Shown in pieces: positions 35,228 through 46,075 of a DNA stretch of 53,126 bases. The translations under genes and the position numbers were made by a program. This stretch comes from Perkinsus olseni (lineage: Eukaryota > Perkinsozoa > Perkinsida). Every line of letters starts with the position of its first letter. Within the stretch, counting starts at the first letter, position 1. The notes below the pieces were generated by a model that ran no database searches, was not told where the DNA came from, and saw only the letters and a list, made by a program, of their open reading frames with translations. Location of the stretch: positions 1-53,126 of the forward strand of contig JABANN010000205.1 of NCBI GenBank assembly GCA_013115125.1. The letters run 5' to 3'.

Positions 35228-38200
35228 CTAAGGGCGCGTCGCACCGCTGATGTATATCGTGGTCCTTCGTGGGTTCTCCGCACTGAATGGAACGATTTCT
35301 GGATACATCACGACCTGAAGCAAGTTTTTTATACTCTCCGATAGCTTCATCAGAGAAATTGGAGATAATGCCACAGAAAAAAGAGTTAACTGCCATCACG
35401 GGATTGCAGATGATGCGTTTGTTGAGGACAGTCCCAAGCAGCAGGAGACCGGCCTTAACTCACCCTGATTGCTCCCGCCTTATCTCTACCAAACGAACCC
35501 GGCATGAACCGAGCAAGAAGGTGTAAGTGATCGCTGGGATAGGTCATCGACGGCAGCAGTGGACATGTTTCTGGCAACTCATTATACCCCAGTTTTCTTA
35601 TATCGCCCCCAAACCTGCACAGGCCACGTGGAGCTCGACTGAGGACATTGAAGCGCCGAAGAACCTACCAAATGTAATCAATGTGCCTGCGGATGACAGG
35701 CTTCCCTTTGCGCCGATGGTGCGTGGTAGGTCGGTACTCAGACTCTCCAATCGGGTATCTGCGGATGACGAGGATCATTGGTTGGTGTCATGAATCAGCA
35801 TGTGACTTGGAGAACCAATCCCCGTGTATGGGAGGGGATCGGGACACACAGTAGCCACCAACCAAGTCACCAAGCACACCGCGGAAGGTGCTTCTTCCCG
35901 AAATGATAGCAATCGATTGCTCACGCTGATTTCCATTCGGCAGCCTCTACAATGCTCTGGATACTCGCCTCGGGTGGCTCTGCGTTGAAGTCGCCACACA
36001 CGAGTACCTTCAATTGCATTACCGTAGCTCATGTTCTCGCGGAAACTCGAGCTGAGCTGTCCTTGACTCCCATTCAAAATAGACTGACAGACTCCGTTGG
36101 ATGGAGTGGTTAAGAATATTAAGATAACAGTCCGGAAAAGCCTGACGACACCCACCGATGCTTGATGTGTTGTCGCAGCCCTCTCGACCTTCTCGGCGAC
36201 CCATTTGAGCTGCTCTTCTCGACGCTTGCTTGCTTCCGGGGTCACGCCCGCTTTCAAGTGGATCGATGCCACGAGCAATTTCCAGGGTTCACCACCGTCC
36301 TACACGAGGCGGAGGGGTCACGATCCTCCAACTTGAAAGGGCTCACGTAACGAAGACGATCCCTGTGATGCTGAACTCCCTACATCGAATTCAGACTTGC
36401 GCTCAAGGAGAGCCATCGCTAGAGGGGCTCGCAGCTCGGTGTCGATCTCGGAGAGGTTCTCCACAAGACGCCATTCTTCTCTCTTATAGAACACGCAAGC
36501 TCCGTCACTGAGTTGAGACCGGCAGCACCCTCAAAACTCCTCACTCAAGCCTCCGTGACGACAAGGTCTCAGTCGAAGAGCCCGAGAAGAATGAGGTATC
36601 CTCGGCATTGATCGTTGGCCATTGCGAAACTCATCGAGTGGGCAGAATGCTTGCCACATCATACCCACCTAAACCAGCCCATTTTGAGTCCAGGAGCCCG
36701 GACTTTGTGTTGGAAGAGCCCATCATATCCGTGATCATTCAGCGTGGGGTACAGCCAATCGTGGAATCGATCAACTTCTTGCAGGCATAAAAGTGATGGC
36801 GACTCCCGTAGTATGACCTACGAAACCAAGCCTGATACGGGCTTCGGGGATTCGATTATCGAGTTTCGATAATCAAAACTTTCACAACAGGCCCAGAAGA
36901 AAAGCTGGTGGGCCATATTCATATTTTCACTTCTACTCCAGGAGGCTGTTGAAAGGCCACAATATACAGCCTTGGTAGAAGGCTTGGGTATAGCCGTCTC
37001 CCTTCATTCCTACTCTCAGCCGACCTATCGTACGCAGATCGATTGGGGTAGTTCAGTGTAGCGATTCGTCGCATGAATCAGAGTACGGGAAGGCTGAGTC
37101 TACTCGTATGGACCCCAATTCAACCTCGGATATATCCTCAATGTAGCTAAGCGCAGTGGTCGACCACAAAGTTCGGAGGCGGCCAGATGATTCTCACTGA
37201 TATGAGTTGTCCACTCCGCTCTTTCCACTCCATAAATTCGGTTCCGAAGGAGCCGAAATCGTTGCCGACGGAGCCGCAGTTAGAGTGCGGGAATGGGGTC
37301 TCAACTCCACATTGTTGTCGACATCCCGTGCCGGCTGAGGAATGAAGTTAACTCCGCACTTAAGATAGCGCAGGGGAATGTCGGTCACTCCAGCGTTTTC
37401 TTAATACGAGTGAGCTAAGGCGCTACTTCATATAAGATATCAAAAAACGCTATATTCGAAAATCAGTGTATCGCCATCCAGAAGAATCAGTTTGCTCGAG
37501 AGGCATGCGCGATCGTCAACGTCCACTTATCCAGCACCGGCTCGATCACGTAGCCATATCGCTTAAACCGAATCATGCTAGATATGCCGAGTGCTAGGAT
37601 GACATGTGTGCTGTCAATCACTTGCGAGGGTCCCTTCATGGGCTAAACGAGGTTCCCCAGCAGGTTCCGAACTGAGTCCCTGGGCCAGCACGTTCCATTG
37701 CATAACCTGCAAAGAACCGACTCCACTAGGCGAAGGTGAAGAGTTTCTTGTGTATCACTGGCAAGCTTACCGTGAATGACTGCTTCGGCTCACTGGGCGT
37801 AACTGATTAAGTTCATAATTCAGGTGAAACGCATTAAATGATTTAATTTAAATCTACTTTCACTCCAACGCCTCCCATCAATCTTTTCGGTTGCAACTTG
37901 GATGAGGGTTGTGGCATCGCTTTCAGGCGGCACTCTAACTTGATTGTGCCATACACAATTCACATCATTCTCCCCGTCTCCTAAGATCAACCTGGAAAGG
38001 GAAAGGGCAATCCGTAACGAGTTAATCCGAGTCGCCGCTATGGGCCTCCAAAAGGCCGTCTGAGAGTGCTATGGAGTAGCTAACGGTGAAGCACAGCCGA
38101 AGCCCTCTGTTATGGTCAAGTCCGTCTAACTAGAGCAACCCCTCACCGAGTTGCCGCATAGCATCCTCCCTTATGGGCTTTAGGGGGGAAGATCTTATAC

Positions 38201-38563
38201 CTGGGCAACATCCGAGTTACAAAGATATTTCATATCCTATTCGGGGGCTATAGAAGCCCTCACTCGATTTGAGTGTACATGAAGTATGAGATGAGAGTTA
38301 GATATATGAAACATTCACGCGACCTCATCCCGAGTGTGCGTTAACAAGCTGCTTTATCCTGAGAGCGATCCCTCAGCTCCCCAAGTGCATCACGTAGCTA
38401 GCTGTTGATTACGACAACCAGCAAGACGAAGGCCGTACTAGGAACCGGAACCGCCGAAATCCTACCTCGCTCCACCATCCATGTACTCTCGCTCGACGTG
38501 CATCTCCTCAATGCCCTTTAGCTCCAAGGATGTGGCCCGTATAACAGGTAATATGTACCTCAT
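35228..38563 (-). CDS. NOCT: Nocturnin/CCR4-family phosphatase-nuclease
   Basis: Eleven exons in phase give 413 residues: 38466-38563, 37898-37991, 37622-37706, 37198-37334, 36669-36817, 36384-36507, 36156-36299, 35925-36007, 35669-35758, 35464-35614, 35228-35314. The endonuclease/exonuclease/phosphatase core is complete: VMQWNVLAQGL, SLLCLQEVDRFHDW (metal-binding Glu), SDGACVFYK, VASIHLKAG, VLVCGDFNAEP (GDFN), RRHIDYIW, LPSMTYPSDHLHLLARF (catalytic SDH). The V-QWN-LAQ start and LPS-YPSDH end are closest to nocturnin, which in animals removes the 2'-phosphate of NADP(H); other members trim poly(A) tails, so the substrate here is open. The N-terminal 60 residues match nothing I know. Introns reach 474 nt. 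A perfect 9-bp hairpin (36854-36874) lies in one of them. Confidence 0.9.
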
Positions 38564-38867
38564 GATTGAACCGTTATGACTCCTCCCTGGCTGGGAGCCG
38601 GCCTTGCAGGTGGACCAATACCACATTGCCGGCAAATTCAGTTTAAATCAGAAGCACTACTGCGTCGGATATCATTGAAGTGAAACCATCCTCCTCGCCA
38701 CTCCGACTTTTTCACCTGTTAGAATATCTGCTATCAGCGGCCGCTGTCAAGCTGATAGTGGCAGGCTCCCCAGAGTGGCCACCATAAGGCAGAAAGCCGT
38801 CTTCAACGTGAACGGCAAAGCTCCCAGGCAATACCTGCACTATTGGTACAGCCAACCATCTTCGACA

Positions 38868-41659
38868 TCAATTCCGGACTATGCTCAGAGTGATACGAGT
38901 ATAGAGCAAGCCCTCTGTAGTACAGAGTCTGTACGCTCCCAGAGAACCCGCAGAGCCAAGATGAGTACAAGATAAACAGTTACACGACCGGTCCGATATG
39001 CGAGACGGTCGGAAACGTCGACGAGCCATGTCGTCCTTTTTTATGCCACTGACAACATGCAACGCGCGAATGCTATAAAACAGGAATGCACGGAATCACA
39101 TCAACCTGCATGCACGCTTCCAGACACTCCAGAGAAAGTAATATATCCGATCGACGTATCGCCATCGTAACACCTTCAATCCAGCCTTCGCGACAACTAA
39201 ATTCCCCGACGCTCCAGGCCGCGTGACCTCGACAATCTGAGAAAACGAGGAAATAAGGAACTAGCCCACCAATGATCATCCTCCGCCTGACTCGCGTAGG
39301 TCTTTCGCTTGACATATCATCCCACAAGCCAGATTTGATCAGAACAAAAGGGTAGTAAATTTCAATTTAGAGTGAAGCACCGCTGACTTCATTGGCTCAC
39401 CTCAATCGCAGCGTTGCGGATACAAAGGGGATCGAGGGATTTCTTTACGAATGCTCGAAGATCGCCTAAGTCCACCTAGCAGAAACAGGTCATGGAGTAT
39501 TCTCGCATGCACCATGTAGAGATACTGACCTCGACGATAGAAGGCTCGATATCACGTGCTTCAGCCTCGTATCTATGAAACCAACCCCATCTGAGTCACC
39601 AAGCATAACGATGGACTGCTGGTGAGCCAGAGCGACTGTGGAAGCCTCACATCTCCGCTGCTCTCTCGACGCTTTTCGCAACAATGTCTAGCACGGCCGG
39701 AAGAAGTGACAACGAAGTACCGAGTACGACCTTCACCAGAGAACTCATACCGTGAAGCTCGTATCTGTTGGTGAGTGACACCCGGAAATCATATAAATAA
39801 GGCGTGAATGGACAGGCAGTAGGGAAGCATCCTTGAGTTTCGCTCGGCAAATGGTGTTTCTGAGGGACCGAGTAACGGCACTTACGCGGGAGTCTCTTCG
39901 ATGCCGTCTATCGTGAGTACGGCGCTCAACAACTGGAGCGATTCCTCGGACGTTGAAGCGGCTGCCTCAAAGATATATCCCACAGTCTAAAAAATGAAGA
40001 GGTCGGTACGGAACGCGGAAATCCAAAATATGTGAAAAAGCATTCGCAGGTACGGGTAACTTGTGTCCTTCGGAATCGCCCCGCAGCCGACTCGCAGGAA
40101 GATCAGCAACTCAGCAGCTGTTTCCTACCTCCGGATCAGCCACTTGACCCCACAGTAATATACGCCGAAACAGAATCGCGTGCTTGCTTACAACGGATTT
40201 CACGTGCGTGCTCTGATCAGACACAACGCGAGCTCTATCGCGAGATGGGAGGCCAACGGAAGGAGTGCTCGGTACCGAAACCGTGCATCGCTTCGACGAG
40301 ATCCTACATCATGGTAGTGCTCCTCGAAATCGTCCATGAGCTTAGTTGTCCGGTAGTTCTACACAAATTGAGCTAGCAGATTGCCGAGCAGCCTATTGGA
40401 TAGGCTCTATTCCCTACTAAAGCCTTCACTGCTTCGTCTCTATCATCTTTGGTAGTCAGAGCTTTCACACCCGCGCGGTAAGTTTCCGGTGCGTCCTCTG
40501 CCAAGCGGCATTGATCGGCCAGCATAGCTCGTCTGTGCACCGCAGTCACCAGCGTTTAGCCGTCACGGTCTCACATCGCAACGTGCTTCGCCATCTCTGA
40601 TGATCTAATGAGAGGCATGATTCGGGCACTGCAGCACTCGCCAGTAACAAACAACTTCACTATGTTGAGCTCCTGAAGCTTGTTGAAGGTTGCTGAAGGA
40701 TTGAGAGTGCAAGTAATATACTGTAGCAAGCCGTCAGGGTGCAGCCCATCATCCACGAGACACATTGACGAGCAGACTCCCCATTTGGATGTGATTGCTG
40801 TGAGTCAGAGCAAGTTATGTTATTCACCTGCCGACTGAGGATTGACCATGGTGGTTCTGATGTGATCGGCAACATCCTCGGTAGACTGGAAGAAGAAAGT
40901 CAGCAAAGTGTCCCGCACCTACAAAAAGAATGTTGGAATAGAACCGCACAGATTGCTCTCATACGACGATCAAGGCCTGCACGCAATCGATGTATTACGT
41001 GGTCTCCCGTCGTTGAGCTGTTGCCTGACGATAGGTCCGTTACTAGCCTGAAGGGACAGTTCCCTCAATCACAGGATCACGAAATCCGAGGTGTCATGCC
41101 CGTACTTTAATTCCACCAAAAACTCCTCCACATGCTTATCCGATTGTTCCAGGGGTATCTACAGGTACCAGTATCGTGGAAATAGTCATGCGCTCTAGCA
41201 CTCACTTTGAAGCAGTCTCGCACATCCCGTACCTCAACTCTCTCGCCTGCGAGCAGCCTTTGGCAAAGTCCTCTTTCCTCAGTAAGTTCGACCGACGCCA
41301 CCTGCGTTCTCGAAGACTCAAACGCCGAGTCAGCCTGCGAGATTACCGTACCGAGGATCTCACCGAGTCCGCGCTCTCGATCTCTATTTCTTCGAGCTCG
41401 ATCCTAATCGGAGAGTCGATTCACGGTGAATCATTCACCAGAACCCAGTCAAGCGCCGCGAGAGTGTGGCAGCCCCCGGGGAATTTCCTGCCTCCTGCCA
41501 ATCAAAAATCTAGCAGAAACGGAGCCGCAGTGCTCGTCTGATCAAGCAAAAGAAGCGGGACTTGGCTTCGCACGCCAGAGTCGATGGCTGCGACGAAGAG
41601 ATTCTATCCGAAGATCGGCAGGGGCGCTTACCCTGGTTCGTCTTTCGGCGGAGCGACAT
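38868..41659 (-). CDS. Unidentified helical (HEAT-like) protein, 3' end unresolved
   Basis: I do not recognise the family. Exons in phase: 41632-41659, 41574-41587, 41439-41494, 41364-41403, 41233-41301, 41106-41158; then 40828-40918, 40575-40797, 40418-40532, 40308-40340, 40129-40212, 39886-39986, 39651-39764, 39530-39572, 39401-39475. The joins at 40919-41105 and below 39400 are not settled; a frame ending at 38868 is a candidate last exon. The start MSLRRKTNQAIDSGEAGNS is basic, then acidic (IELEEIEIESADS). The rest is helix after helix (VVSKHAILFRRILLWGQVAD, LVKVVLGTSLSLLPAVLDIV, AAEIYEAEARDIEPSIVE, DLRAFVKKSLDPLCIRNAAI), suggesting an alpha-solenoid of HEAT, armadillo or TOG kind. Its ATG lies 6 bp past the RP2 stop codon. 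Confidence 0.65.
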
Positions 41660-41665
41660 CTCGAG

Positions 41666-42897
41666 CTACCACGCCTGAGATGGCACCAAAGTCTCAACCG
41701 AACTATGGAATCTCGCACATATTCCGAGACAGGTTCTAGCTTCTTCATGCCAGTTCAATTTGCCACGGCTTCGCATCTCGCCTTCGTTCATAACCCGCCA
41801 ATGCTCATCACTAGGGAAGGGCTCCTAAATTAGCTGCTAGGCGATGTCCCAGCGCTCCAGCGGTTGCTATCTAGCATCCTCTCACCTGCCCTTTGCTGAA
41901 GTCGAAAACGCTAGCCCACTCGTTACGAGCCACAGCTAAACCAGCCTCAGCCATCAGCTCATTGAAAGCTTTCGTGAGCTCCTGGCATCACGACATGACG
42001 TCAGTCTGGCGTGTGTAGGTGAATTGTAACTCCATGCAGTGCAGAGGCCACAGAGAGAGCCGCAGTGCGAATTCAACGCGGAAAGCACCTTTGGTATTTC
42101 CAGGGGTCCGAAGATCATATGCTGCGAGCTTTCAACAATGGGATGGCCGGGTATTTGCAGAAGAAGTTCGCATTCGCGACCTAGCAAGGAAATATTTCGA
42201 TAAATAGCCGCCGAACGGCGCAACACAACAAACGGATCGGTCCCAGCTAAGGCCCCCCCCCTGACCGATTGCCAGAGGATGCAAGCTCACTCGAACAAAA
42301 TACTTACAGTCTCTAGTTCGCAACTGCTGGCAGAGTGCCATGAGACGGACCCTTGAACAATCTCGTAGAAATACAGAACCTCCAACCGGCCCCACAAAAA
42401 TTGTACCTGGAAGGCCGCCGGTGACCGACCCTGGAGGGCTCATGTGTCCGGCGTCAAGGTAAGGAGAACGAACGGCTTAAGCACTTATCGAAAGGGACTC
42501 ACGGCCCCAACGCCTTTCGTGACGGCGAAACACTCGAAACACTTGTTATCCGACGTTGAATCGTCGAACGAACGTTGTCAATACCCATTGACTCTTAGGA
42601 ATCAAGCACTATCTGCGGGCCATCAATCCTCGTACGCTTACAGTCCTTGCAATCATCTATGAAGACTTGTGAAGTGTGGTCGAAGAGGTAAATCTCGCAA
42701 CTTTCACATCCGTCGATACCTACGAGTCAAAGCGTTTTCTCATCCTTCGAGTTCGTGCTTCGACTAGTGAACGCATCAATCTTACTAAAATCATATCCGC
42801 GAATATCTCCTCGCTTGCGAACCAGTTTATCGCTGACTTTGCTGGTGAAGATGAAGTCCTTAGGGTCTGGTCGAGCAACGTCGTTGGAGGCGGGCAT
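41666..42897 (-). CDS. RP2: RP2-like TBCC-domain protein
   Basis: Six exons (42786-42897, 42642-42719, 42308-42406, 42089-42180, 41886-41981, 41666-41803) give 204 residues. The TBCC domain of XRP2 is clear: RPDPKDFIF, CESCEIYLFDHTSQVFIDDC, FVGPVGGSVFLRDC, CQQLRTRDCRECELLL, GHPIVESSQHMIFGPLE and NEWASVFDF. The Arg in QQLRTRDC is the residue that acts as an arginine finger in RP2 and TBCC. RP2 is the GTPase-activating protein for ARL3 and controls release of lipidated cargo into cilia. Human RP2 is about 350 residues; here the C-terminal NDPK-like half and the N-terminal Met-Gly-Cys acylation site are absent, so membrane targeting must differ. The last exon (HWRVMNEGEMRSRGKLNW) is less certain. 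Confidence 0.9.
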
Positions 42898-42934
42898 CTT
42901 CGAAATCGCCAAATTAGAGGATGTAATCTTAATT

Positions 42935-43414
42935 TCAGGATTGAATTCCAAATCTTGAGCTTAGTGGGGCGGGTGGCTTTGGCATGAGAGTTGAGATAAG
43001 TTTTCCGTGCCCTCCCTTGACGAGGGGATTTTGCGGGACATAGTCGTTGACGCGTACGCGTGACCAGATGATGTTAATTAACTTGCATATCGAACTAAGT
43101 CGAAGGTTCGCCTCAAAGGAAGAACTGAAGTTTTTTTTGCATGACGAGCAGTCCAACGTCCTTCGGGAGAGGAAGCATACGTTTGGTAGCCATTTTTCTG
43201 TCCCTTCGATTGGTGGTCCGCTTGTTCCGTCCAGAACCTAGCTCGTAATGTTCGTGGCGCTAACGTACCAAAAGGCTAAGAGATGGAGGGCATGCGTAGC
43301 AATCACAGCCGCAATTTGGATGAAATAGAACTCAACAGCAGGTGTGAACCCGGATAGAGCAGCACAGAAGGCACAACAAGTTAGCATCCTCGCCGCAGTG
43401 AAGACCGTGAGCAT
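42935..43414 (-). CDS. Small membrane protein with cysteine motif
   Basis: Not recognised. Two exons (43265-43414, 42935-43237) give 150 residues. Exon 1 encodes two hydrophobic segments, MLTVFTAARMLTCCAFCAAL and FYFIQIAAVIATHALHLLAF. Exon 2 holds CFLSRRTLDCSSCKKNF, a possible metal site, then KLINIIWSRVRVNDYVPQNP. The joining intron (43238-43264) would be only 27 nt with donor GTTAGC. An alternative GTACGT donor (31-nt intron) leads into another open frame (FWTEQADHQSKGQKNGYQ...) that stops near 43077. I prefer the first because its product is longer and ends 38 bp before the RP2 start, like other neighbours here. The frame is open above the ATG, so the start is uncertain. Confidence 0.5.
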
Positions 43415-43731
43415 TATGGTTGTATCTCGCGCCCGTTGAAACCCAGGGGGGCCCTCGGAAGGGCTCATATATATGATATGACAGTCGCCTGAGCTCGGCT
43501 GAGAGAGAAGCGAGGACTGAGATCCGCCATGGAAATGTGCGACCATTTCGAGCGGCTCAGCATCCCACCTTTCCAGCAGCACGCTTGGCACTCCCAGGGC
43601 GCGCTACTTGGCGCCCACATGAGCGCGAGCCATTTCCGCCCGAAAACTGGTCGCACGTTGTCGTTGAGCTCTTTGTCTAAGTTCAGCAAACCGGGAATCG
43701 AAATATCAGCTTATACAATAAAACTTTCTAA
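43415..43731. other. Divergent intergenic region
   Basis: This lies between the minus-strand membrane protein and the plus-strand secreted protein, so it should hold promoters for both. An AT-rich run with ATACAATAAAA (about 43713-43724) precedes the plus-strand ATG closely. Nothing else stands out. Confidence 0.4.
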
Positions 43732-44865
43732 ATGAGAGTCATTCAATCTATTCCCGCCGCTCTGGCCATCTTCGCCGTCTCCCAAGCCGAAGGCATCAAG
43801 ACGTACCAGTCTTCAACCGACGATGATGGCGATGACTCAGGAGTTGCCAACTCGACTTCTCAGTATGAGGAAGTGGACAACGACGCTTCAGACGATATGG
43901 ACTGGGGGTCGGACCTCGACGGCTATGCTAAGGATGATTTCGACGAGGGCGATACTCAGCAAGAAGTCAACGCTAAACACGTGGCTTGGAAGAAGAAAGC
44001 CGCCGAAAAGGAGACGAAGAGGTTGGAGGAGAGGAAGCAGTGGCAAGCGAGCTTCGCAAACAAGGTGCGTGGCTCAGTCTAGATATAACTGACGAACTGA
44101 CTATCATATGCTATGTAGTTCAGCCTAGGAAGGAGAACTGCCGGCCCTCTTGCATCGCTCTCCTCTCAGACACAGGAAGTCACTGAAAGCCTAGACTTCC
44201 CAAACGATGTCCCGCCAGTTCCTGAGCTGGATTCGGCCCGAGAGGCCAGCGACGACGCCGAGAACGACTCTTCTGAGGACGGAACGGACTCTGCTCCATC
44301 TCCAGGGGGCACCACCCCAGGAAGCGGGGACTCTGATGGGGACGCCGGAGATGATCAGGCAGCTGGAGAAAATCCCCCTGCTGAAGGTAGGTAGTGCGTC
44401 GCTGCCAACATTCAGTCGATGAATCTCCGACCGGCTCCAAGACTCAGAGTCCGAGTTGCTGAACGACCCCAGATGCTTTTTCAGGCCGCGAGGTAGACGA
44501 GGGAGGCGTTGAAGCAACCCCATCTGAGAGCTACATTCAAGAAGCGGCCCCTGTTAGCAGCAACTCTACGGTCGAGGCCACTGATCGTTCCTTCCACGAG
44601 GGACCGAAAGCGAGTCAAACGGGCCGTTCAGCCCCGAAGAATAAGCATCATCCGGCGAAGGCCGCGAAAGCCAACAGCTTCGTGGACCTCGATGTTATGC
44701 ACCCCTTAGTATCTGATGGAGCGGTGGGTGGAAACAGAGAGTCGGTGTAATGATAATGCTCATGGCTTTGCATTTCAGATGATCAAGCACGCGCAGAAAG
44801 TCCTGAAAGGCTTCGAGGTGCTACAAGATAGAGTCCACAAGTTGGGGCAGCTTGCAAACTTCTGA
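43732..44865 (+). CDS. Secreted acidic, low-complexity protein
   Basis: Four exons (43732-44064, 44170-44386, 44485-44723, 44779-44865) give 291 residues. The first 20 residues, MRVIQSIPAALAIFAVSQAE, form a signal peptide. There follows an Asp/Ser/Glu-rich region (YAKDDFDEGDTQQE), a basic helix (AWKKKAAEKETKRLEERKQW), a second acidic Pro/Gly region (PSPGGTTPGSGDSDGDAGDD) and a short helical C-terminus (FEVLQDRVHKLGQLANF). No transmembrane segment or retention signal is seen. The composition resembles mucin-like or mineral-binding secreted proteins; no homologue is recognised. Introns are 55-105 nt. It is the first gene of a plus-strand stretch between two minus-strand clusters. Confidence 0.8.
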
Positions 44866-45165
44866 GAGTGAGAGCGTTGGTCACGTTCAGAGCTAGCATG
44901 AATATCGCAAAGAAGTCGAACGAGAGTAAATCAATTTTTGAGTTGGTATCAGTGACATAATCGGGAGCTACCCCGAGGAAACATGGAGCAAGAGAACAAA
45001 ATATTGGCTTCTATGTAAAATTCTCGCAGGCGTCACGAAACGAACGAAAGCAGCAAACATTACAACGGGGACTGTAAGAGAAGCCCCTCTGATAAAGGGG
45101 CTGGTAGGAAGATTAGGAAAGTGAGCTTAAAGGGACCGATCTTTCAAATCTCTTTGTGCCTCCAG
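44866..45165. other. Spacer, possible upstream exon of next gene
   Basis: It holds a short stem AGCCCCT...AGGGGCT near 45082-45103. No exon could be assigned. Confidence 0.35.
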
Positions 45166-45653
45166 GACTCCCATCCCCTCTGTATAGCCCTAAGGGGAGC
45201 AAAACTGCGAGTTCACCTGGAGACCATGCTCACCGGCTCATTCCTTCTAGTTTGAATGGGGGCGAGAGAGACATAAAGAGCCGAAGATCGAAGGCCGCTC
45301 CCCCAAGAAGTCCTCTGTTTCTAGAAGGCCGACAGGGGCGGCGTAAGTAAAATGCCGGCACCCTCAATCAATTATGCCAATGCAAAGGCTTTCGTCAGTC
45401 GAATTATTTAACGACGAACTGCATCTGGTTGACTGTTGGTAACGAGCAGCCTCGCGAGTCAGACAGCTCCACTCGGACCAAGGTAACACGACAAATGAGC
45501 TCAATGCGGGGATTAACGAAGGTTCGACAGATCAGTCGCGAAGTTTGCATTGGACCATGCACTATCACATTCCGTGTGAACGACAGATTCGTCTTGAAGG
45601 TTCGTACCGGAGGAGGACGTTTCGTCTCAGTCCTGGAGGAGAAGCGAGCGTAG
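45166..45653 (+). CDS. Fragmentary gene, possibly GAS2-domain type
   Basis: Exon 45166-45342 has strong splice sites (TGCCTCCAG before, GTAAGT after) and a Pro/Ser-rich product (GLPSPLYSPKGSKTASSPGD, PPRSPLFLEGRQG). Exon 45388-45438 joins in phase (RFRQSNYLTTNCIWLTV). A last segment up to the stop at 45653 reads TITFRVNDRFVLKVRTGGGR then FVSVLEEKRA, which resembles the end of the GAS2 microtubule-binding domain (usually MVRVGGGW..L). The phase between the second and last segments is not resolved and no start was found, so this is only a sketch of a gene. Confidence 0.4.
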
Positions 45654-46075
45654 ATCAACCATTCAATGTGGTCCAGACCGCGTTCTGGGAAACGCCGGTG
45701 AACACTTGAACTCGAATCCAAAGCTCCCAACCGCGACACGGCTTAAGAAGGGGTAAGACTCTCACTGATGGTAATCAGGAGAGCTCACTACATCAGATCT
45801 ATTATGAATACGTTGGTGATACATGCTTAAAGATAAAAATTCATCTTCATACAAATGAGTGGTATCGTCAACTTGGTAGCCTGAGCAAGCGCGCAATAGT
45901 CGTGAGGACGTGCTCCCCGCGACATGAGCACAGCGGACCTCCCTACAACACGGCGAGCCTACTTGGCACTTGAGATAGCGGTGAGGACTCCAGGCGGCTG
46001 CAGAGAGTCGGGCAACAACTGCATCCTTAGAAAGTAGCCACCCATACGCAGACCTGGCGAGAACTTCCAGCCTCA
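45654..46075. other. Convergent 3' spacer
   Basis: This lies between the GAS2-like stop (plus) and the RRM gene stop (minus). No gene recognised. Confidence 0.5.

Noticed and set aside
42727-42951. Independent 74-residue protein
   Set aside because: Its MPASNDVARPDPKDF part is the first exon of the RP2-like gene; the rest is its first intron and 5' flank.
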